Positions 36,080-47,348 of a DNA stretch of 64,000 nt are shown here, in pieces (the stretch's first letter is position 1; each line of letters begins with the position of its first letter). This DNA comes from Limnephilus marmoratus (taxonomy: Eukaryota; Arthropoda; Insecta; Trichoptera; Limnephilidae), in the NCBI GenBank assembly GCA_917880885.1, contig OU862928.1, positions 14,651,721 through 14,715,720 on the forward strand, read 5' to 3'. A program made the position numbers and the translations under genes. A model generated the notes under the pieces. It made no database searches. It was not told the origin of the DNA and saw nothing but the letters and a program-made list of their open reading frames with translations.

Positions 36080-36431
36080 TTCTGACGAACCTCTATGGGG
36101 AGGAAGTTCACAGAATGGTACGACGATTGGAGAATCTGAGAAAGCGAAGGAACCTCTTACTGGGCAGCCTGGCTTTCCTCAAGAGATGTAAGGAGGAATC
36201 GATTGTACCAGTACACATTCGCATAAAAAGACATATCACATCCCGGAAAGCCGATAGGGTATTCCAAAGAGCAGAAGCAGCGCTACTAAGGGAAAGAATC
36301 CACAATGTGCGCAGCGAACTGGATGGAATATCTCAGGACCTTTTGTATTTACATCTGCACCTGAGTGCAATCCTGATCGATGACGATTGGAATAAAGTTG
36401 ACAACATAACTTACCAACAAGCACAGAGATG
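36080..36431 (+). pseudogene. Penelope ORF, N-terminal part, split from the rest by a LINE
   Basis: It encodes the conserved N-terminal region of Penelope proteins: RRLENLRKRRNLLLGSLAFL, a basic HIRIKRHITS segment, ALLRERIHNVRSELDGIS, and DDWNKVDNITYQQAQ. The frame runs straight into the LINE and is open from 35962 to 36813, producing an accidental fusion ORF. The remainder of the protein resumes at 38155. Confidence 0.75.
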
Positions 36432-38101
36432 TAAGCAGTCAACAGAAACACAGGTTCTAGAACCTAGCAAACCTAGAAACACAGGTTCAATATCTCTGGA
36501 ACAAATTAAGCCTGAGGAAGTCAAAGCGTGTATTCGGGAACAAAAGCCCAACAAGGCCACGGGGCCAGATGGAATCCCACCTCATATCATTATCATGTTG
36601 GAAGAACATTTGTTTAACCCGATATGCTTTATCTTCAACCTCAGTATTTCAACTTCCACTTTTCCTCAATCCTGGAAACTAACCAAGGTTAACCCGATAC
36701 ATAAATCTGGAACAAAAACGGAAGTCCAGAACTATAGACCAGTAGCAGTTCTGTCAATACTCCCAAAAATTTTTGAAACAATAATTTGCGAAAAGCTAAA
36801 CAAACAAATTTAACCGTTTCTTCAGGGAAACCAACACGGATATCAAACAAGTCCACCGTCTCTAATCTTCTAGAACTCTCACAGAGAGTAGCAAGAGGAT
36901 TAGATGCTCAACATCAAACTGATGTGATCTACACTGATTTCACCAAGGCGTTCGACCGAGTTGATCATGACGTACTGCTACGAAAAATACATAGAATTGG
37001 TTTCGACAAACCCCTCCTAAATTTTTTTGTCACGTATTTAAGGAATAGGAAACAATATGTTTGCATCGACGGATACAGGTCTAGAGAATTCTCAGCATTC
37101 TCTGGAGTGCCACAGGGGTCAAACCTAGGTCCTCTACTATTTATAATCTTAATTGATGACATTCAAGAATGCATCAAACATTCCACTTGCCTGCTTTTTG
37201 CTGACGATCTAAAATTACTTAAGGAAATTTGTGATGGTCAAGATTGTGTCAAATTGCAAACTGATTTAGATTCAATTTCATCATGGGCTGATGAAAATAA
37301 ATTATTTTTTAATACAAAAAAATGTGTCGCTATGTCGTATACACGTTCGAGAAACCCTATCAAATTCGATTATTGCATCAAAAATGATATATTGTCAAAA
37401 GTAAAATCCATCAAGGACCTTGGGGTAGTCTTTGATCCCAAACTTACGTTTTCGGACCATATATTGCAGTTGACGACGTCATGCTACAAGCTTCTCGGAT
37501 TTGTCATAAGACTCTGCAAACAATTTTCCAATCCCGAGGCAATGATGACGTTGTACAACTGCATTATAAGGTCTAAAATTGAATACGCCTCTGCTGTATG
37601 GGCCCCATACCAACAAAAATATATTGAAAAATTAGAACAGATTCAAAAAAAGTTTTTGAGATACATGTACTTGAGAATGCACGGAGAGTACCCGCGATTC
37701 ATGCATCACGAAGATTTGCTTGCCGAAACGCGCTACCAAAGTCTCCACTCGAGGAGGAGTGGGGCCCTTGCAGTAACGGCGTACAAAATTATTAATAACT
37801 TAATAGATAGCCCATACCTTCTGGAATGCTATAAGTTGTTCGTACCGAATAACTACAGCCAGGGACGGTACCATGATCTGCTTTGTATCCCACGTGGCAG
37901 AACGGACGTACTGGCTCGGCATAGCATGACACGAGGTATGACGCTGTTAAACAACGCCTCCAAGACTATCGATATTTTTAATAGTAGCCTTGAAGAATTC
38001 AAGAGGCATGCTAATGCTAAAAATCTATAACTTGTTATTTGTATCATATATATGTAGTTAATGTTACATGTGTATTGTAAATGGACACAGTCTGTAATAC
38101 A

Positions 38102-38154
<53 letters not shown>
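36432..38154 (+). mobile_element. 5'-truncated non-LTR retrotransposon (jockey/CR1 group) with poly(A)
   Basis: It is inserted in the Penelope ORF in the same orientation. The inside edge is set by where Penelope similarity stops (about 36432). It ends in an uninterrupted run of 52 A at 38103-38154, which implies a recent insertion or, less likely, an assembly effect. It carries only the RT and C-terminal part of ORF2. The exact target-site duplication could not be fixed. Confidence 0.85.
36480..38030 (+). pseudogene. LINE reverse transcriptase, one stop and one frameshift
   Basis: The first open part (to 36813) has NKATGPDGIPPHII and NYRPVAVLSILPKIFE, the RT fingers. A nonsense change (TAA where a CAA codon fits) ends it at 36811-36813, and a frame change follows near 36850-36870. 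The second part (to 38030) has the catalytic motifs DFTKAFDRVDH, FSGVPQGSNLGPLLF and FADDLKLL, then the C-terminal region with SKIEYASAVWAPY. The endonuclease domain is missing (5' truncation). It would copy LINE RNA at the target site. Confidence 0.88.
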
Positions 38155-38156
<2 letters not shown>

Positions 38157-40122
38157 CGAGAGGCTCAACCAAGATAAAAAAGGTGATCGAAAACAGCTTG
38201 ATCAAAATAAAGTTGTTATTAACATTTCGTCCCTTGCGTTGAGCCCACAGGCAACTTCTGTGCTTGCCAAGGGGATGAACTATGCAGTTGCCCCCAAAAA
38301 GATACCTGTGGAATCTATCGTATGTGGTGTAGAGACAGCACTACATTCAATGATGAAAGTCCATAAAATGTCAGAGACCCAAGCAGAAGATATACGACAA
38401 GAGACTTGCCATATTTTGAAAAGGGCCAAAATACCCCGCCCAAACATCACAAAAGGAAAGTTTGTGGCCTTAAAAGAATTGCGCGCCAATGAGGAAATCT
38501 TAGTTCTGTCTGCCGACAAAGGTAATGCCACTGTGGTGATTAATACGGTAGACTACATCAAAAAGATGGAAGACCTCCTGTGCGATGCCGGCACTTACAA
38601 GAAGATTAAAAACAACCCCACCAATAAGATTGACTTGAAGACAAGAGAGCTAGTTAAAGCTTCCGGTATTAGGAAAGAGGATCGATCTGGGCTTTTCGTA
38701 AAAGCCTCCAGAACTCCCGCCCTATACGGTCTTCTAAAAATTCACAAAAAGGATATACCAATGAGACCGATTGTGAGTGCTATTGGTGCACCTACTTACA
38801 AACTGTCCCAATACCTATCTAGACTACTGCAGATGCAAACTGGAAAAACTGAATCGTGGATTAATGATTCCACAGATCTGATCAGTAAACTTAAGAAGGT
38901 TAAGACTGATGAAAGGGATATTCTTGTCAGTTTTGACGTAGTTTCTCTTTTTACGAATGTGCCTCTAGAAGACTCCATGACAATGCTCAGGGAGATATAT
39001 GAGGAAGACATTTGCAAACTTTTTGAACACTGTCTCAAAACAGGATATTTTGCATTTCAGGGTGAGCTTTTTGAGCAAGAGGAAGGAGTTGCGATGGGCA
39101 GTCCGTTGTCGCCAGTTCTAGCTAACTTCTTTATGGAGAAGTTTGAAGAAGTGGCACTTGACACAGCTTCGGCTGTTCCAAAGGTATGGTGGCGTTATGT
39201 CGATGATGTTTTCGCCATTTGGCCTCATGGAATAGAGAAACTGAAAGAATTCCTAGACCATCTTAACTCACTTCATAGTAAAATTAAGTTCACAATGGAG
39301 TTGGAAAATAACCACAAAATCCTGCCTTTTCTAGATGTGGAAGTGATGCGAAAAGAAGATGGTAGCCTAGGACACACAGTGTATAGGAAACCAACTCATA
39401 CGAATCGGTATCTACATGCTGATTTGCATCACCACCCAGCGCAGAAGAGAGGACTTATCCATACGCTGGTAACCCGAGCGACCAGAATATGTGAAGAAAC
39501 AAAAATCGGAGCGGAACTTACTAAGCTCACCGATGCACTGGAGCGTAACGGTTACCCGGCAAGGCAGACAAGGCAAATAATAAGAGGCAAATCTACACCA
39601 AACGAAGACAAAATTGAACAAGAGTCTAAAGGCTGTGCTTTCCTACCTTATGTTCACAATGTGACAGACAGAATTGCCAGACTGTTGAGGAAAGAAAGCA
39701 TCAAGACTGTCTTCAGAACCACGACCAAAATACAAGACCTACTGAGGTCTGCAAAGACCAAGTTTCCTCTGGAAACAGATGGAGTATATAAACTCAGCTG
39801 TTCCGGATGTGATAAGGTCTATGTTGGCCAGACAGAGCGGACGATCTCCAAAAGGATATCGGAACACTTTCGAGCATGTAAACTTGGCCACCCTGACAAA
39901 TCGGCAATCGCCGAGAATTTAATTGAAACCGGCCATTACTTCGGATTTGTTCCTGAAGTCCTGGGAAGACCCAAAACCTATAGAGCACGCTTAATTACAG
40001 AGGCAATTGAAATTCATAAAAATCCTATTAACATTAATAGAGACGACGGAGCTAAGCTCAATAGTTCTTGGTATCCGGTAATTGACGGCTACACCAAAGC
40101 TAAATGCAAAAAACCATCTTGA
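38155..40122 (+). CDS. Penelope-like reverse transcriptase with GIY-YIG endonuclease
   Basis: The frame is open from the LINE poly(A) to the stop; the first internal Met is at 38239. The RT core has SADKGNATVV, ALYGLLKIHK, motif A SFDVVSLFTNVP, motif B GVAMGSPLSPVLANFFM and catalytic motif C WWRYVDDVFAIW. A linker with HPAQKRGLIHTLV follows, then a C-terminal GIY-YIG nuclease (VYKLSCSGCDKVYVGQTER, SKRISEHFRACK, Cys pair before the motif). Penelope proteins use the nuclease to nick the target and the telomerase-related RT to copy their RNA. The ORF is intact except for the N-terminal split, so this insertion looks young. Confidence 0.93.
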
Positions 40123-40312
40123 AGTATACTGTTATGCCAGCCCGCAGTGGATTGGTGCTGGCAACACGGTATTGCTTCGAAGTACTTAAGCACACATTTC
40201 ATCAACATTTACACATCTGCCCTGATGATGGACACTGTAACGCTGTCCGAAACGTTGGCTAAAGGAGGAGGTAGCGCAACACGGCATAATACCCCAAAAA
40301 GAAATAACCATC
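40123..40312 (+). repeat. Penelope 3' pseudo-LTR end
   Basis: The region after the stop matches the inverted and direct copies upstream (GTTATGCCAGCCCGCAGTGG, then GGAGGTAGCGCAACACGG). It ends at AATAACCATC and borders the 10-bp target duplication. Confidence 0.8.
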
Positions 40313-40701
40313 ATTACTGGGTTCTTACAGATTTTGTCATTTACGCGAGAATAATCCAATTATAATAACTCAGTCAATACACAAATAGTTTTAAAATATC
40401 ATAAACCAACCAGTCAAATTATGGAATTGTAAATATTGAAATTTCATAAAAATTAAATAACAAAACAATTGTAGAAAATTGTAAAAGTATAAATTTGACT
40501 TAAATGACAACTAATACAAAGAGAGCCAAGAGACACTAAAAATACAATTAGAGATACAAATGTTGCATATTGTAATTATCACGATATACTTTTTAGCAAT
40601 CGCAGAATATTTTTCTGAATCCATAAAGATTTTTTGACGAAAATATCTACCTGAACACACTCAATCATTTTACATAAACGTACTGAATTCTATATCGATT
40701 T

Positions 40702-41012
40702 AGGAAATCGAATTCTGTAATTCTGTCAGGCAACCCTTATATGAAAGACGGCTGTCCTGTTGGATCCGTTAACATCCCAGTGTGCAAAGCTGAGTACAGT
40801 TCGCAAAGAACTCTAGAAACCATGACGTTCCTCGATGGAACGTGGAACTTACAAAAACCAAAGTCTAATCTCAGGAAGGACGATTTTAAAATAACATTTT
40901 CATTATAATATGTTATTTCTTCGTCGCTTTATTTTCCTATCTGTTCAGCAGGGTATGTAACGCCTCGATGTCATGTGTATTACTTTTATCGTTGGTGTAT
41001 GATGGGAAGTAA
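40702..41012 (+). pseudogene. block A, broken copy
   Basis: The first ATG is AGG, the CLDGTW Cys codon is TTC (Phe), and one base is missing at GATTTTAAAATAAC, which shifts the frame before the hydrophobic tail. Confidence 0.7.
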
Positions 41013-41105
41013 TTTGGAAGTTCAGCTCCGTACAACATAAATTTGTATCGGTACACTATTACTTAAAAAAATTAACTTTTTAAACGATATTCACCAGACC
41101 TGTCA

Positions 41106-42641
41106 CAGTGGCATAACACTATCTTGGAAAAATTTAAACCATTTCAAAACATTATTTGAACATGTTCTACGATCTTTTCGTTTACGAATCCAACTCTTTT
41201 GTTAACTCATTAAAAATATCAAAAACCATATTTTTTTAAGCTACGAATTTCGCAATTCGTAGGAAAACCGTACGCATATTATGAGAGTAATACTAATTAA
41301 AGCTGATAACTCGCAAACAGATTCACTCTTAATTAAAATCAGAATTGTGTTCAGAATGAATTAACGACTGAATTTCAGTTGTGTATTCATCTGCTGATAC
41401 ATTTCGAAAGAGAACATTATTTTATTCGAAGTGCAGTTATAAAATTCTAGTTGTAGATTATGTATGTGCTGCCAGAATCAAAGAGAAACCATTTTCATTT
41501 TCTGGGTGTAGTTGTAATTCGGCAAATACAGATTTAATTTGACCCGTCTAATCACAGGAGGCGCAAATCATTCCACACGTTTAATTTTAAAATAAAATTG
41601 TGAAATTATGTCCCACATATTTAATTTTAAATAAATTTGTGGTTGCAATAAAAAGTTAAGATACAGTTTTATAACATTTTTTAAGTAAAGCACGTCGAAA
41701 AAATTACTTTATCTAGATTTTAGAGCAGTTTTGTTTTGCGTGTGTAACTATTGTTTGGGGACTCTAACGCAGTATCGAAAAATCAACTTTGGAGTAGAAT
41801 TTATATACATGATTTTCGTTGAAAGAACTCGTCAAATATGATTATTAAAAAAATTCGGCTCGTTTATAAATAGGACGTAATAAAAAAATAAGATTTCTGT
41901 TAACAACTACCCCCCCCCCCCCCTACCGCTTGAAGTCCCAAATAAGGTGCGGCGAAATTTTCCTCCGCCCCGATGTTCTGAGTGTAGGCTTAATTCACCA
42001 CAAACAAATTTAATTAAAACCAGTTTTGTGTTCAGAATGTAAATGCCGGCAGAATCAAAGCAAAACCCTTTTCATGTTTGGAGTGTAGTTTTTATTCACC
42101 GCGTACAGATTTAATTAAAACCAGTTTTATGTTTAGAATGTAATTTCCGGCAGAATTAAAGAAAAACCATTTTCATGTTCTGAGTATAGCTTTAATTCAC
42201 CACATACAGATGTAATTAAAACCAGTTTTGTGTTCAGAATATATATGCCGCGAGAATCAAAGAAAAACCATTTTATGTTCTGAGTGTAGTTTTGATAAAC
42301 CGCATATTTATTTTAATTTAAACCAGTTTCGTGTTCTCAATATATCAATAAGTTGCCGATTCATCGTGAAGCTTTGCATTTGAGTTCCATTCCATACGTA
42401 TGCACGATGAAGATGCAAAATTCTATTACAAGCATACAATTCTCGAGTTCTGAGAGCAGTTATATACAGTTTATTATCGGCACGTAGGATTATAAAAATT
42501 GGCATAAAAAAATAGAATATCTACCCCCCCCCCCGGTTAGCGCTTGAAAATCTGCGGAAAAAAGTACCTGTAGAAGTTAGGGGGGGGGGGCGGCAAATTT
42601 TTCTTCCGCCCCGGGCGGCCGAAACCCACGCTACGCCACTG
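41106..42641. mobile_element. nonautonomous hAT-like element (1,536 bp)
   Basis: A perfect 8-bp target duplication, ACCTGTCA, flanks it (41098-41105 and 42642-42649). The ends are inverted: CAGTGGCATAACA on the left, and CAGTGGCGTAGCGT read inward from the right. An 8-bp duplication with CAGTGGC-type ends is the usual picture for hAT elements. No transposase is present. It contains poly-C/poly-G runs (41911-41925, 42525-42534, 42581-42590) and an internal tandem repeat. Confidence 0.85.
41973..42345 (+). repeat. ~101-bp tandem repeat, about 3.7 copies, inside the hAT-like element
   Basis: Copies start near 41973, 42076, 42177 and 42278. Each has TTCTGAGTGTAG, TTTAATTAAAACCAGTTTTG and CCGGCAGAATCAAAG. 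Related, more diverged pieces occur upstream (41330-41520). No ORF. Confidence 0.85.
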
Positions 42642-42867
42642 ACCTGTCACTCATAACCCTAAATTAGAAACGGTATAGTTAATTAAACCTTTCGCACACA
42701 CATTCGCGAACTCACTCTGACATCATTCAAATTTGTGTGGAAGGCACTTCTAGAGTTAAAAAAATATTCTTAATAAAATGAACTGCAAGAAATCAATGGA
42801 AAAAGTAATATGTTTTAAATGAAGATAAACCACGGGAAAAGCTTATGAATACATAATTTATTTCTAG

Positions 42868-43074
42868 TCACCTGCGAACTGAAAACATCCGATTCTGTAA
42901 ACTTCATGTGCAACGATTCTACCTCTTTACACATACATTTCTCAAATAAGATAGTCGATGGGAAAACCATTTACTTTAATTGTAAGCAAGGTTACAGCCG
43001 CGTTGAAGGAAACAAAGGGGAGATGATCTGCAGAGACGGCCAGTGGAACGTACCCTTACCTTCGTGCTCTCGAA
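42868..43074 (+). CDS. sushi/CCP-like exon, copy 13, one Cys lost
   Basis: 207 bp and open, but Pro24-Cys25 is His-Phe (CATTTC for CCTTGC), so the third Cys is missing and one disulphide cannot form. The donor is GTAATG rather than GTAAGT, also weaker. Val30 and Arg69 are present. It may be decaying. Confidence 0.65.
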
Positions 43075-43374
43075 GTAATGGAAATGCTCAGTTCAATCAT
43101 TTTTAAAATAAGTAAGTCATTTGAATTCCGATTTTGTTATCGTGAATGCGTGAATAGATGCAAGTCTAATTTATTCAAAATAATTCACTTGCCGGCATCC
43201 GATCTAGCTGAAACTAAGCAGATAGAATTAATTCATTTAGTATTACTGGGTTCTTACAGATTTTGTCATTTACGCAAGAATAATCCAATTATAAAAACTC
43301 ATTCAATACACAAATAGTTTTAAAATATCATAAACCAACAAGTCAAATTATGGAATTGTAAATATTGAAGTAAG

Positions 43375-43546
43375 TGACTAATTTCCGAAGCAGCTGCCCA
43401 TGCTGATCGGGAGGAAGTGACCATAAACAAAAAAGAATCATCTCTCTTTCCCAAAAAATTACCAGTCTCCAAAAAAACACCATAGACAAAATAACCAAAT
43501 AGGCAAGAACTGCACTAGTCACATGATATTAATGTGACAATGATTA
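43375..43546 (-). repeat. fragment of the gypsy LTR
   Basis: It matches 4401-4574 closely (GCTGATCGGGAGGAAGTGACC, then CAAATAGGCAAGAACTGCAC) and stops at the same junction with unit sequence (GTGACAATGATTACTGGG). The left side joins a unit at TATTGAAG. Confidence 0.8.
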
Positions 43547-43935
43547 CTGGGTTCTTACAGATTTTGTCATTTCCGTGAGAATAATTCATTTATAAAAACT
43601 CAGTCAATACACAAATAGTTTTAAAATATCATAAACCAACCAGTCAAATTATGGAATTGTAAATATTGAAATTGTACAAAAATTAAATAACAAAACAATT
43701 GGTAATAAAAAATTTTAAAAGTATAAATTTCACTTAAATGACAACTAATACAAAGAGAGCCAAGAGACACCAGAAATACAAATAGAGATTCAAATGTTGC
43801 AAATTGTAATTATCACGATATACTTTTTAGCAATCGCAGATTATTTTTCTGAATCCATAAAGATTTTTTGACGAAAATATCTACCTTAACACACTCAATG
43901 ATTTTACATAAACGTACTGAATTCTACATCGATTT

Positions 43936-44246
43936 ATGAAATCGAATTCTGTAATTCTGTCAGGCAATCCTTATATGAAAGACGGCTGTCCTGTTGGATC
44001 CGTTAACATCCCAGTGTGCAAAGCTGAGTACAGTTCGCAAAGAACTCTAGAAACCATGACGTTCCTCGATGGAACGTGGAACTTACAAAAACCAAAGTCT
44101 AATCTCAGGAAGGACGATTTTAGAATAACATTTTCATTATAATATGTTATTTCTTCGTCGCTTTCTTTTCCTATCTGTTCAGCAGTGTATGTAACGCCTC
44201 GATGTCCTGTATATTACTTTTATCGTTGGTGTATGATGGGAAGTAA
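43936..44246 (+). pseudogene. block A, frameshifted copy
   Basis: Open from ATG for 68 codons, then frameshifted by a missing A at TTTTAGAATAAC, so the hydrophobic tail is out of frame. The CLDGTW Cys is Phe (TTCCTC), as at 4971 and 40702. Confidence 0.7.
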
Positions 44247-44417
44247 TTAGTAAGTTCAGCTCCGTACAACATAAATTTGTACCGGTACACTTTTACTTAA
44301 AAAAAATAATTTTTTAAACGATATTCACCAGACCTGTCACCTGTCACTCATAACCCTAAATTAGAAACGGTATAGTTAATTAAAACCTTTCGCACACACA
44401 TTCGCGAACTCACTCTG

Positions 44418-45387
44418 TAGTCCAGTAAACGAATGGTCCAAAAGGAGGTGTAGAGTGCGTGAGCAGGGACCTAAGCGATTCTTTCAGGACTTGTTTAGGA
44501 TGCTTAGGGTGTGAACATACTAAAAGTCCTGACGTCTAGGTGGTGAGCTAGGGGGGGGAGGGGGGGGAAGGTCCCGATTTTCGGGTTTCCGTTTATATCT
44601 CAAAAACGGTGCGTCGCAGAGGAAAACTTTTTTTGATTAGTAAAAGCTCATTAGATTATCTACAACTTTTATTCTATACATAATTTTGAAAATCCCAGCC
44701 GTTTCTCAGTTATACGCTCCACAAATGTCAATATTTTCTAAAAAAATCATTTTTCCTCACATTTTTCATCAAACATTCCTTCATATCGTCTAAAATATTC
44801 ATCAAAGAAAGAAATTTATTCAAAAAAAGTTGTAAAAAATTTAATTACCTTTTAGAATATATGTACATGTCTAAATAAATCTCCAACCAGTAAATATTTA
44901 CAGCAATTTTCAGTTTTTTCGTAAAAGGTCGTCATTTTCAGAAAAAGCTGTTTTTTCTTACCAAAATGTTAAGATGGGTTTTTTCTTCATGGGAAATTCC
45001 TTATTAATTTTGCACGCAAGAAAGCAGGTAAGTTGTTCTCGAACAGATGATTAGTGAAATTCATTTTATAATCATTATTATTGTGATTGGTAGTTAGGTT
45101 AATCGTCGGAGATGCTACAATAACGTGCTACGATGCTGTTCGAGTTGGTGAAAAGGCAATGAATGCGATAGTGGGCTTGACATTCTCAGACATCAAGTTG
45201 TCCCGCAAAGATTGGGCATTCCCAATGTCTTTTGTCAGCTCTTCGATAAAAATTCACGTTGAAAAGGTTGCAGTTGACCCAACATTGCTGTTTCAGCGGA
45301 TGTGTATGAACAAACGATCAGATGAGGACTTGATGAAATTCTTTGAGTATGAGTTGGCCCCATTTCCCTTAGCACTGTTCTTAATAA
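44418..45387 (+). repeat. left TIR arm, including an inverted copy of the gene's 5' coding part
   Basis: It is the inverse of 47121-48078 with scattered differences. From 45087 it contains, in + orientation, an open copy of the start of the element's gene (GEKAMNAIVGLTFSDIKLSR, then LFQRMCMNKRSDEDLMKFFE). Similarity ends at ...GCACTGTTCTTAATAA. Confidence 0.85.
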
Positions 45388-45426
45388 CATCATGTTACAC
45401 TCTCAACTTTATTTGGATTAAATTTT

Positions 45427-47348
45427 TCATATCCTCTTTGGACGTGAGGGTCCTGGCAAGCGTTGTTCATCCATGGCATCGTCATTCTCAGTGGTGGGAT
45501 GTTCTTGCTGAAAGGGCTCTACGTCATCTTCATCGTCGTCCTCGGCAATAGGCAAGCTATTGAGGCATCTCCTTTGGCAGTGAAGGCACGCTGCAGAACA
45601 GGTCAGCATTGCTTTTCGGCATCCGCATTTGCCAATTGCACAATCCTTGGTGCAGCGGCAAAATATCATTTTCAGAAGGACCTCCGGTGCTGGAGGATCT
45701 TCTGTTGTAATTGGCGCCAGGGTGTCTCCTTCGTGTTTCCACCCCCATTCTTCAGGGGACAGCTCAATCCCGAGCTACTGCTGAACTTGGTGGTATGTCC
45801 TATTTCATATCCTATATCATATATTCTCTGATGGTTCTTGAATAATGTTATGTTTTTATTGTTTATATTTCTGTTATGATTTGATTTATATGTACAACTT
45901 CTCTCCATGGCTACCAATGTATTGATAGATTTTTTGTTTTTTAATTTTTCATTTTTATATTAAAAAAATTGTTTTGAGTAAATATATATATTTTTTTGTT
46001 TTATATAATTTTGGATTAATATTCCTTTTTTATAAAATTAACTTACTTATTCTTATTATGCTGTCTCAGTAGAAGTAAAGTCACAAGGAGGAAATCCGTA
46101 ATTGGTTTTATTTTGGCTATTTAATACTATGTACAAACTGAAATAAATATAAACTGTCGATTTCCCGAAAATTAATAAATTTAAAAAAATATATATATAT
46201 TTGCCACGGACCTTGTGAATGACTGGAAGTGGTACTGGTTAAGGGAGCTCTGTCTTTTTGGCGCCGCATACCATTTCAGGAAGCATTTATTTCCAGCTTC
46301 TTCAACCTCGTCGTGAGTAGAGGAGGGGTTGTCAAAGATCATTGCCGCTTGCTTGATCATTTCTGACTCCAAGTACAATTTTGAAAAGCCCACCTTGCTT
46401 CTCCTGAAATTTGCAGACGTTGTATCGCATCCGGTAAATGAATGTAAAAATATGATGTGTTCAAATCCACGATGCTGCATCTCTTGGGTGGACAGTGCCA
46501 ATGTTTTGGTTTTCCCTCGTCCGGGTTTCAGCAACAGAATATCTTAGGTGGGAGGAGTGGAAGCAATCAAAAGGACAGTGAGGTCCACATCCTCACCAAA
46601 GACAGCCACAGAGTTGTGAAAGGATAGTTCTACAGCAGTCTTCACGATAAGGACGTCAGCATCATCGGTGGCCTGATGAGTCTGTATCCCATTCTCCCGA
46701 AACTTAATCTGTAGTAAGGATATTAAATTACTTTTGTTGGTAGGATAGGATAAAAAATCTTCCTGTTTAACGGGTATTGATTTGTTCCATGTCAAATTGA
46801 TGTCGGCTGACCTTCTCAGTCTGTATCGTCGCATCTGTTCTTGTGATTTCGTACTTTTGACTGGATTTGCGTACCCAGCAAATACCACAGTGCGAGTCAT
46901 TCCAGGATAGTGGTGGTTGACATAGGTGATATAACGATCACAAATTGCGGCAACGTAGGCATCTTTTTGTCAAATTACTCTGTATAATATAGATAATATG
47001 TATAATATGATAGAAATCCTCCGTCCTCAACTATGTTCATCTGAGACAGTAGAACAGTTTTTTTGAAAGGCTCGAATAAGCTATACAGAACAGATTTATT
47101 TGTCTTTCACATCCCACTTTCATTAAACACAGTGCCAAGGGAAATGGGGCCAACTCATACTCAAAGAATTTCATCAAATCCTCATCTGATCGTTTGTTTA
47201 TACACATCCGCTGAAACAGCAATGTTGGGTAAACTGCAACCTTTTCAACGTGAATTTTTATTGATGAGCTGACAAAAGACATTGGGAATGCCCGATCTTT
47301 GCGGGACAACTTGATGTCTGAGAATGTCAAGCCCACTATCGCATTCAA
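45427..47348 (-). pseudogene. XPG/PIN-like transposon gene, broken
   Basis: Parts in minus-strand order follow. 47348-47037 is a conserved N-terminal region (DIKLSRKDRAFPMSF, FEYELAPFPLAL). 46900-46544 has acidic motifs HQATDDADVLIV and VFGEDVDLTVLL. 46534-46181 has IIFLHSFTGCDTTSANF. 45790-45427 is a Cys-rich end (FCRCTKDCAIGKCGCRKAML, CSAACLHC). The spaced Asp motifs followed by F-TGCD-T recall PIN/FEN-type nucleases. A frameshift lies at ~46540. An in-frame TAG sits where a Trp codon is expected before GIELSPEEWGW. An intron may lie between the last two parts. Its role in the element is unknown; I infer a nuclease accessory or transposition protein. Confidence 0.6.

Larger units (their letters stand above)
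34688..40312 (+). mobile_element. Penelope-like element with inverted partial copy and nested LINE
   Basis: It is flanked by a perfect 10-bp direct repeat, ATTACTGGGT (34678-34687 and 40313-40322), which restores the unit sequence when one copy is removed. The order is: inverted 3' part (34688-35745), direct 3' part or pseudo-LTR (35746-36079), start of the ORF (36080-36431), a LINE with poly(A) (to 38154), the rest of the ORF (to 40122), and the 3' pseudo-LTR (to 40312). Partial copies in inverted and direct orientation upstream of a full copy are typical of Penelope insertions. Confidence 0.92.
40313..44417 (+). repeat. array units, middle-right block
   Basis: Unit sequence resumes with block A (40702), is interrupted by the hAT-like element at 41106, and continues with a CCP exon (42868) and its tail to 43374. 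A 170-bp piece of gypsy LTR follows. The next unit (43546 on) has a frameshifted block A and is cut at 44417 by the long-TIR element. These units are more diverged than the core. Confidence 0.85.

Noticed and set aside
45463..45831. + strand ORF of 122 codons
   Set aside because: Antisense shadow of the Cys-rich C-terminal part of the minus-strand transposon gene.
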